Source: CAIXQW01 sp046049675
GTDB taxonomy: Bacteria; Bacteroidota; Bacteroidia; Chitinophagales; Chitinophagaceae
Direction of reading: 5' to 3'
Length of the DNA stretch: 11,646 nt
Assembly (NCBI GenBank): GCA_046049675.1
Contig: JBJORA010000037.1
Span: forward strand, 1-11,646
Under the pieces are notes generated by a model. The model had not been told where the DNA came from. It saw only the letters and a list, made by a program, of their open reading frames with translations, and made no database searches. How positions within the stretch are numbered: the stretch's first letter is position 1; each line of letters begins with the position of its first letter. The position numbers and the translations under genes were made by a program. Positions 7,306 to 11,646 of the stretch are shown here, in pieces.

Positions 7306-7337
7306 ATTGTGCGAATTTCACAATTCCCTTATCTTCG
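7306..7337 (+). promoter_or_regulatory. Candidate promoter and inverted repeat of the crotonase gene
   Basis: TTG (7307-7309), a 20-nt spacer, then TATCTTCG (7330-7337), one mismatch from TAnnTTTG. The -33 element sits inside a perfect inverted repeat, ATTGTG (7306-7311), 7 nt, CACAAT (7319-7324), which could be a repressor or activator site. The box is 26 nt before the ATG. Confidence 0.45.
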
Positions 7338-7363
7338 CTTAGCAACCAAAAAAGAAAATTACT

Positions 7364-8131
7364 ATGGCAGGCGAGCAAGGATACGTTCGTGTAGATCACG
7401 ATCACGGTATTGGTACAGTAGAGTTCTATCATCCACAAAGCAACTCTTTGCCAAGTTCTATACTTAGCGATTTGGCTAAGGCAATACACAACTACGGTCA
7501 AGACCAAAGCATTAAAGTTATTGTGTTAAAAAGCTCTGGTAGTGGTGCTTTTTGTGCAGGTGCGAGCTTCGACGAGCTTATCGCAATAAACAATGAAGCA
7601 GAGGGCAAACAATTTTTTAGCGGCTTTGCCAATGTCATTAATGCCATCCGTAAATCGCACAAGTTTGTCATTGGTCGCATACATGGTAAAGCTGTTGGCG
7701 GTGGTGTTGGCTTGGCCTGCGCTTGCGATTATGCCATTGCTTGCGAAAGTGCTAGTATTAAGTTGAGCGAGCTTGCAGTAGGAATCGGTCCATTTGTAAT
7801 TGGTCCCGCTGTAGAACGTAAAGCTGGTCTAAACGCTTATAGCACACTTGCAATAGATGCTACAGAATGGCGCAGTGCAGAGTGGGCTAAAAGGCATAAT
7901 ATTTATAGCGAAATACATGAAAGTGTTGCCGATTGCAACGATGCAGTAGAACGTCTAGCTGATAAACTAGCACATAGCAATCCCGCTGCAATGCTAGAGC
8001 TAAAGCGTGTATTTTGGCACGGCACAGATCATTGGGACGAATTACTAAGTGAACGCGCCGCAATGAGCGGTAAACTTGTACTTGGTGAGTTTACCAAAAA
8101 TGCGATTGCAAAGTTTAAGTCTAAAGCATAG
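7364..8131 (+). CDS. Enoyl-CoA hydratase/isomerase (crotonase) family protein
   Basis: A 255-residue cytoplasmic crotonase-fold enzyme acting on an acyl-CoA thioester, probably in fatty-acid or branched-chain amino-acid breakdown. The first oxyanion-hole loop is GAFCAGASFDEL (61-72). The second is in GKAVGGGVGLACACDYA (108-124). The Glu that normally follows this loop (Glu144 in rat crotonase) is replaced here by Gly116. The second catalytic Glu is kept as Glu136 in KLSELAVGIGPFVIGP. Length is normal and the ATG at 7364 fits. From memory, a close Bacteroidota subfamily with GIGPFVIGPAVERK is often labelled methylglutaconyl-CoA hydratase; that label is uncertain. With only one Glu, isomerase chemistry is also possible. 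No other beta-oxidation or leucine-degradation gene is nearby. Confidence 0.87.
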   Translation: MAGEQGYVRVDHDHGIGTVEFYHPQSNSLPSSILSDLAKAIHNYGQDQSIKVIVLKSSGSGAFCAGASFDELIAINNEAEGKQFFSGFANVINAIRKSHKFVIGRIHGKAVGGGVGLACACDYAIACESASIKLSELAVGIGPFVIGPAVERKAGLNAYSTLAIDATEWRSAEWAKRHNIYSEIHESVADCNDAVERLADKLAHSNPAAMLELKRVFWHGTDHWDELLSERAAMSGKLVLGEFTKNAIAKFKSKA

Positions 8132-8171
8132 GCTTGCATCCTACAAAATGGTATATCCTATTTAAAGACTA

Positions 8172-8190
8172 GGGCAGTACTTTTGTGCCC
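8172..8190 (+). promoter_or_regulatory. Candidate purN -7 box (TACTTTTG) inside an inverted repeat
   Basis: TACTTTTG at 8178-8185 is a perfect TAnnTTTG match, 11 nt before the ATG. The arms GGGCA (8172-8176) and TGCCC (8186-8190) enclose it closely. A regulator binding there would block the -7 element. Five-base arms are short, so chance is possible. No -33 TTG is seen at the expected distance. Confidence 0.4.
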
Positions 8191-8196
8191 ACATAC

Positions 8197-8775
8197 ATGA
8201 GCAAGAAGCACTCGATAATTATTTTCGCTAGCGGTGGTGGAAGCAATGCCAAAGCGATTTGGCAGTATACGCAGCAAGACAATTGTAGTTATAATATTGC
8301 TGCTATTTTCTGCAATAATAAACAGGCTGGTATTGTTGATTGGTGTTTGCAGCAACATATTCCGATTGTATTATTTGAAAATGCACAACTGCAAGACGAG
8401 GCCTTTTTGCAAAGCATTGCTGTGTATCAGGCATCGCTAATTGTATTAGCTGGCTTCTTAAGAAAAATACCAAGCTACTTGGTTGCCGCTTATCCGCAAC
8501 GTATTATCAATATACATCCTGCATTATTGCCGAAGTATGGTGGCAAAGGCATGTACGGTCATCATGTGCACGAGGCGGTGGCAGCAGCGCAGGAGAAAGA
8601 GAGTGGCATTACCATACATTATGTCAATGAACACTACGACGAAGGCAATATCATTTTACAAAAAAGTGTAAGCTTAGACCCAACTGATGATGCAACTGTG
8701 ATTGCACAAAAAGTTTTAGCATTGGAACATTTGTGCTACAAGCAAGCGATAGAAATGGTACTAGATGAAGTCTAG
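8197..8775 (+). CDS. purN: Phosphoribosylglycinamide formyltransferase (GAR transformylase)
   Basis: Transfers a formyl group from 10-formyltetrahydrofolate to glycinamide ribonucleotide, the third step of purine synthesis, in the cytoplasm. From the ATG at 8197 it has 192 residues, normal for the family; the in-frame GTG at 8185 overlaps the -7 box and is rejected. The N-terminal phosphate-binding loop is IIIFASGGGSNAKAI (7-21). The folate and catalytic region is LIVLAGFLRKIP, then INIHPALLPKYGGKGMYG, with catalytic Asn105 and His107. Asp148 in HYDEGNIIL is the third catalytic residue. The KYGGKGMYG variant is common in Bacteroidota. It ends 11 bp from the convergent uvrB and no other pur gene is close, so it is transcribed alone. 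Confidence 0.95.
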   Translation: MSKKHSIIIFASGGGSNAKAIWQYTQQDNCSYNIAAIFCNNKQAGIVDWCLQQHIPIVLFENAQLQDEAFLQSIAVYQASLIVLAGFLRKIPSYLVAAYPQRIINIHPALLPKYGGKGMYGHHVHEAVAAAQEKESGITIHYVNEHYDEGNIILQKSVSLDPTDDATVIAQKVLALEHLCYKQAIEMVLDEV

Positions 8776-8786
8776 TTCTAGTTTCT

Positions 8787-10823
8787 TTAAACTTGTATTT
8801 CTGTTAATTGCTTTTCTAGACCAAACATCAAATCACGCAAACGTGCTGCTTCTATAAAATCCATGTCTTTAGCAGCTTGTTGCATTTGCTTTTTGGTGCT
8901 TTCTATTTTTTTCGTCAACTGTGCCTTACTTGTATAGTCAATATCTGGTTCGGCAGCCATTAGCTTATCGCTGTATTCAAAAGCAAGTGGCGCAGCAGTT
9001 TTTTGTGTATCACGAATTTCAAGCACACCTGTTTGCTTATTAATTTCTTCTATACTCTTAATAATTGTGCGTGGTGTTATGCCATGCTCAATATTATGGG
9101 CCATCTGCTTTTCTCTGCGGCGAGTGGTTTCGTCAATGGTCTTCTGCATGCTGTCTGTAATTTTATCAGCATAAAAAATTACTAAGCCATTGGCATTACG
9201 TGCAGCGCGGCCTGCTGTTTGCGTAAGACTGCGCGCATCACGCAAGAAACCCTCTTTATCGGCATCTAGCACCGCTACTAAACTTACTTCTGGCAAATCC
9301 AAACCTTCGCGCAAAAGGTTTACACCAATTACCACATCTAGCTCACCAAGTCGTAGATCGCGCAAAATTTCTACACGTTCAAGGCTATCGATTTCGCTAT
9401 GCATGTATTTACAACGCACACCTACTTTTTGCATATACTTACTTAGCTCTTCACTTAGGCGCTTTGTAATAGTTGTAACCAATACACGCTCATTTATTTT
9501 TACTCGCTTGTCAATTTCATCTAGCAAATCGTCTATTTGATTGATGCTTGGCCTTATTTCAATCGGTGGATCAAGCAAACCTGTTGGACGTACAACTTGA
9601 TCTACAAATAATCCATCTGTTTTAGCTAACTCGTAGTTGCCTGGCGTTGCACTTACAAAAACAGTTTGTGGCATGAGGTTCTCAAACTCGCCAAAGTTGA
9701 GCGGGCGATTATCCATAGCACTTGGTAAACGAAAACCAAATTCAACAAGATTAAGTTTGCGCGCGCGATCGCCGCCAAACATGCCGCTTACTTGAGGTAT
9801 GCTAACATGGCTTTCATCTATCACCAACAGAAAATCGTCTGGGAAGTAGTCTAAAAGACAGAAGGGTCTTGTGCCTGGCTCGCGTCTATCAAAAAAGCGA
9901 CTATAGTTTTCTACGCCTTTACAATAGCCAAGTTCCTGCATCATTTCAAGATCGTAGTTAGTACGTTCTTTAATGCGTTGCGCTTCTAATACACGACCTT
10001 CTCGTTTGAAGTAATCTATTTGCGCATTCATCTCGTCTTGTACCTCGTGCATTATTTTGCCCATCATATCGCGTGGCGGCACATAGAGGTTTGCAGGGAA
10101 AATGGCAGCGTCTTGTAAAGTGCCAATGCGTTTGCCCGTTGGTGGTTCTATACTTTCTATACTTTCAATTTCGTCGCCAAAGAAAGTTATACGATAGGCA
10201 TAGTCTGCATAGGGTAAATTGATATCTACCGTATCGCCTTTAACTCTAAATGTACCACGTGTAAAATCTATAGTGGTGCGGCTGTATAAACTAGCTACTA
10301 AGCGATGCAAGAAATTATTGCGTCCGAAAGCTTCGCCAGCGCGCAAGCGAATAATACCATTGGCAAACTCAGTGGGATTACCCATACCATAGATACAACT
10401 GACGCTCGCTACCACAATAATATCTCTACGGCCACTTAGCAAGCTTGTAGTTGCGCGCAAACGCAGTTTCTCAAGATCTTGGTTAATGCTCAAATCTTTT
10501 TCTATATACTTATCTGCGCCAGGTATATAGGCTTCGGGTTGGTAGTAGTCGTAGTAGCTTACAAAATACTCTACAGCGTTACGCGGAAAAAACTGTGCGA
10601 ACTCGCCATACAATTGTGCCACCAAGGTTTTGTTGTGCGTAAGGACAAGCACTGGCTTTTGCACGGCTTGTATCACATTGGCCATGGTAAAAGTTTTACC
10701 ACTACCAGTTACACCAAGCAGTACTTGGTATTTTTCGCCAGCTTCTATACTTTTTACAAGTTCGTTGATGGCTTGCGGCTGATCGCCGGCTGGTTGGTAA
10801 TTGCTTACTAGCTCAAAAGGCAC
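8787..10823 (-). CDS. uvrB: UvrABC excinuclease subunit B
   Basis: Damage-verifying DNA helicase-like subunit of nucleotide excision repair; it takes damaged DNA from UvrA and recruits UvrC. The 678 residues are full length. The start is GTG at 10823, giving the family N-terminus PFELVSNYQPAGDQPQAI; no ATG lies upstream in frame before a stop. Seen in order: Walker A GVTGSGKT (37-44), the beta-hairpin region YYDYYQPEAYIP (90-101) and YIEKD (106-110), the Walker B-like VIDESH (334-339), FVSATPGNYE (389-398), LREGLDLPEVSLVAVLDADKEG (504-525), motif VI QTAGRAARN (535-543), and the C-terminal UVR domain (about 636-674) that contacts UvrC. uvrA and uvrC are not in the window. It is convergent with purN and divergent from the lipoprotein gene. 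A short palindrome adjoins its -7 box. Confidence 0.97.
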   Translation of the reverse strand: MPFELVSNYQPAGDQPQAINELVKSIEAGEKYQVLLGVTGSGKTFTMANVIQAVQKPVLVLTHNKTLVAQLYGEFAQFFPRNAVEYFVSYYDYYQPEAYIPGADKYIEKDLSINQDLEKLRLRATTSLLSGRRDIIVVASVSCIYGMGNPTEFANGIIRLRAGEAFGRNNFLHRLVASLYSRTTIDFTRGTFRVKGDTVDINLPYADYAYRITFFGDEIESIESIEPPTGKRIGTLQDAAIFPANLYVPPRDMMGKIMHEVQDEMNAQIDYFKREGRVLEAQRIKERTNYDLEMMQELGYCKGVENYSRFFDRREPGTRPFCLLDYFPDDFLLVIDESHVSIPQVSGMFGGDRARKLNLVEFGFRLPSAMDNRPLNFGEFENLMPQTVFVSATPGNYELAKTDGLFVDQVVRPTGLLDPPIEIRPSINQIDDLLDEIDKRVKINERVLVTTITKRLSEELSKYMQKVGVRCKYMHSEIDSLERVEILRDLRLGELDVVIGVNLLREGLDLPEVSLVAVLDADKEGFLRDARSLTQTAGRAARNANGLVIFYADKITDSMQKTIDETTRRREKQMAHNIEHGITPRTIIKSIEEINKQTGVLEIRDTQKTAAPLAFEYSDKLMAAEPDIDYTSKAQLTKKIESTKKQMQQAAKDMDFIEAARLRDLMFGLEKQLTEIQV

Positions 10824-10827
10824 ATTG

Positions 10828-10845
10828 CAAAGGTAGGTGATACCT
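10828..10845 (-). promoter_or_regulatory. Candidate uvrB -7 box (TACCTTTG) with adjoining palindrome
   Basis: On the minus strand TACCTTTG (10828-10835) is a perfect TAnnTTTG match ending only 4 nt before the GTG start, implying a leaderless mRNA. On the plus strand AGGTA (10831-10835), 5 nt, TACCT (10841-10845) form a 15-bp palindrome overlapping the box, a possible operator. No -33 TTG was found. Confidence 0.45.
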
Positions 10846-10851
10846 GTATTG

Positions 10852-10918
10852 AGGTGATGGTAAAAATTGTATCAGAAGTTAAGGAATTGTGGGCCTGTGT
10901 TGGCGAGAATTATTTGCT
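10852..10918 (+). repeat. 67-bp direct repeat, copy 1
   Basis: Matches the segment 11580-11646 with 4 mismatches (10855, 10889, 10893, 10909) and no gap, offset 728 bp. It lies between uvrB and the lipoprotein gene. Its last bases contain the TTG -33 element (10914-10916) of the lipoprotein promoter. Similarity stops to the left of 10852; to the right the second copy is cut by the window edge, so the full length is unknown. Confidence 0.9.
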
Positions 10919-10944
10919 AAGAAGACAATGCAGGATTAAATTTG
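10914..10944 (+). promoter_or_regulatory. Candidate promoter of the lipoprotein gene
   Basis: TTG (10914-10916), a 20-nt spacer and TAAATTTG (10937-10944), a perfect TAnnTTTG match. This is the best full promoter in the window. The ATG at 10987 is 42 nt beyond the box, so this mRNA would have a real 5' leader. Confidence 0.6.
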
Positions 10945-10986
10945 TCTTTACTAATATCTCTTTATGATACAAATAAATTTATCAAT

Positions 10987-11559
10987 ATGCAATGGCTAAA
11001 GCTGGTGTTCGCTATTACATTATGTTCGCTTTTAGTGAGTAGCTGTTGCCGCGACAAAAAACAACCACCTCGCCCAAACACGCCAATTTGTAATGATCCT
11101 AACTCGGACTTTAATGGTGTTACATGCACATGCAAGCAAGGCTATGTTTGGAACAATACCGCTTGTCAGTATTTTGGGATGAGTTTTCCCGATGCAGATA
11201 TTTTCCTAGGAGGTAAATCTGCATGTAATGATTGGCGGGATTCACTTTATTTTATAGCAAATACCACAACTGTTCATTTCAATTTTGGCTTAGTTAGGTA
11301 CTATAAAAATGCAGAAGCTTTGCTTGGCTCAGCACTAGTAGATAGTTTGTATTCAAAACCAAACTACGATTCGTTTATGGTGCCATTGGTTTCTTTATAT
11401 AGTACAAGATCAACTTGGCTTGACACGGAAGACTGCACAGTTACAGGTAAAATCAACAAGACACGCGATACATGTTGGATGAAAATAATTAACCTGATAC
11501 AGACTAGTAGCGGTCTAAACAAAGAAGATAGCTGCGATGTAGTGTTTACAAGGCTGTAA
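10987..11559 (+). CDS. Small cysteine-rich lipoprotein with EGF-like segment
   Basis: A 190-residue protein of unknown function, probably exported and lipid-anchored. The N-terminus (MQWLKLVFAITLCSLLVSSCC) is a lipoprotein signal with lipobox VSSC and lipidated Cys20. A charged, Pro-rich stretch (RDKKQPPRPNTP) follows. Residues 35-60 (CNDPNSDFNGVTCTC, then KQGYVWNNTAC) have the C...G.(T)C.C..GY....C spacing of EGF-like modules. The rest is probably beta-rich, with further Cys at 80, 150, 163 and 183, so disulfides are likely. The start is set at ATG 10987 because the earlier in-frame TTG (10942) lies inside the -7 box and would bury the signal peptide. Copies of a 67-bp repeat lie on both sides, which suggests a duplicated gene next door. 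No homologous function is recognised. Confidence 0.82.
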   Translation: MQWLKLVFAITLCSLLVSSCCRDKKQPPRPNTPICNDPNSDFNGVTCTCKQGYVWNNTACQYFGMSFPDADIFLGGKSACNDWRDSLYFIANTTTVHFNFGLVRYYKNAEALLGSALVDSLYSKPNYDSFMVPLVSLYSTRSTWLDTEDCTVTGKINKTRDTCWMKIINLIQTSSGLNKEDSCDVVFTRL

Positions 11560-11579
11560 TTGCTTTAGTTGTAGCCTTT

Positions 11580-11646
11580 AGGCGATGGTAAAAATTGTAT
11601 CAGAAGTTAAGGAATTTTGGACCTGTGTTGGCGAGATTTATTTGCT
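11580..11646 (+). repeat. 67-bp direct repeat, copy 2, cut by window edge
   Basis: Second copy of the 10852-10918 segment (63 of 67 identical). It begins 20 bp after the lipoprotein stop codon and includes the TTTG that serves as the -33 element in copy 1. By analogy it should be the promoter-proximal region of a further gene to the right, possibly a lipoprotein paralogue; that gene is not visible. Confidence 0.88.

Noticed and set aside
8185..8196. GTG start for purN
   Set aside because: The GTG begins with the last base of the -7 box; the ATG at 8197 gives the normal family N-terminus.
9190..9540. 116-codon plus-strand open frame inside uvrB
   Set aside because: Antisense shadow of uvrB; low-complexity Ser/Arg composition and no recognisable motif.
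10857..10967. 36-codon open frame starting inside repeat copy 1 (MVKIVSEVKELW...)
   Set aside because: The three differences from copy 2 that fall inside this frame all change the amino acid (Leu/Phe, Ala/Thr, Asn/Ile), there are no silent changes, and the lipoprotein -33 and -7 boxes lie inside it. A promoter-region repeat is the better reading.
10942..10986. TTG start for the lipoprotein gene
   Set aside because: It lies in the TAAATTTG box and would put 15 extra residues before a well-formed lipoprotein signal peptide.
1..11646. CRISPR array, tRNA/rRNA genes, insertion sequence, prophage or defence system
   Set aside because: No regularly spaced short repeats with spacers, no cloverleaf-like segment noticed, and no transposase, integrase or defence-family motif in any frame that looks coding.

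Overview
The window looks like a chromosomal segment of a Bacteroidota bacterium, most likely a Chitinophagaceae- or Sphingobacteriales-type lineage. Three things point there. Most genes are preceded by a close match to the Bacteroidota -7 promoter box TAnnTTTG, in three cases with a TTG about 20 nt upstream, and no consistent Shine-Dalgarno sequence is seen. The RsuA/RluB-type pseudouridine synthase carries a long Arg/Gly/Ser-rich N-terminal extension. The PurN and crotonase sequences have the local signatures of that phylum. The species is not identifiable from what I can see.

Layout from left to right. (1) 3-2108, plus strand: a 5'-truncated RluB-like rRNA pseudouridine synthase with three 39-residue repeats, then, after 36 bp, an RluA-family pseudouridine synthase; probably one transcript. 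(2) 2204-5136, minus strand: pheS (phenylalanyl-tRNA synthetase alpha chain) and, upstream of it, a large secreted protein with WG-like repeats and no recognised function. (3) 5225-8775, plus strand: a histidine ammonia-lyase, an NTF2/SnoaL-fold protein, a crotonase-fold acyl-CoA enzyme and purN. Each has its own candidate promoter, and one good intrinsic terminator lies between the NTF2-fold and crotonase genes. (4) 8787-10823, minus strand: uvrB, tail-to-tail with purN. (5) 10987-11559, plus strand: a small cysteine-rich lipoprotein, divergent from uvrB.

Most of this is core metabolism and information processing: RNA modification, tRNA charging, purine synthesis and nucleotide excision repair, plus single-gene accessory units. 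The genes do not form one pathway. No stretch longer than 300 bp lacks a gene; the longest gap is 7143-7363, which holds a terminator and a promoter. No tRNA, rRNA, CRISPR array, insertion sequence or phage gene was seen.

I do not see a complete undescribed system. The best leads are: a 67-bp direct repeat that carries the -33 element of the lipoprotein promoter and recurs at the right edge, suggesting a tandem family of such lipoprotein genes running out of the window; promoter boxes lying only 4-12 nt before the start codon at five genes, suggesting leaderless or nearly leaderless mRNAs; the tandem-repeat tail of the RluB-like enzyme; and a crotonase lacking one of the two classical catalytic glutamates.
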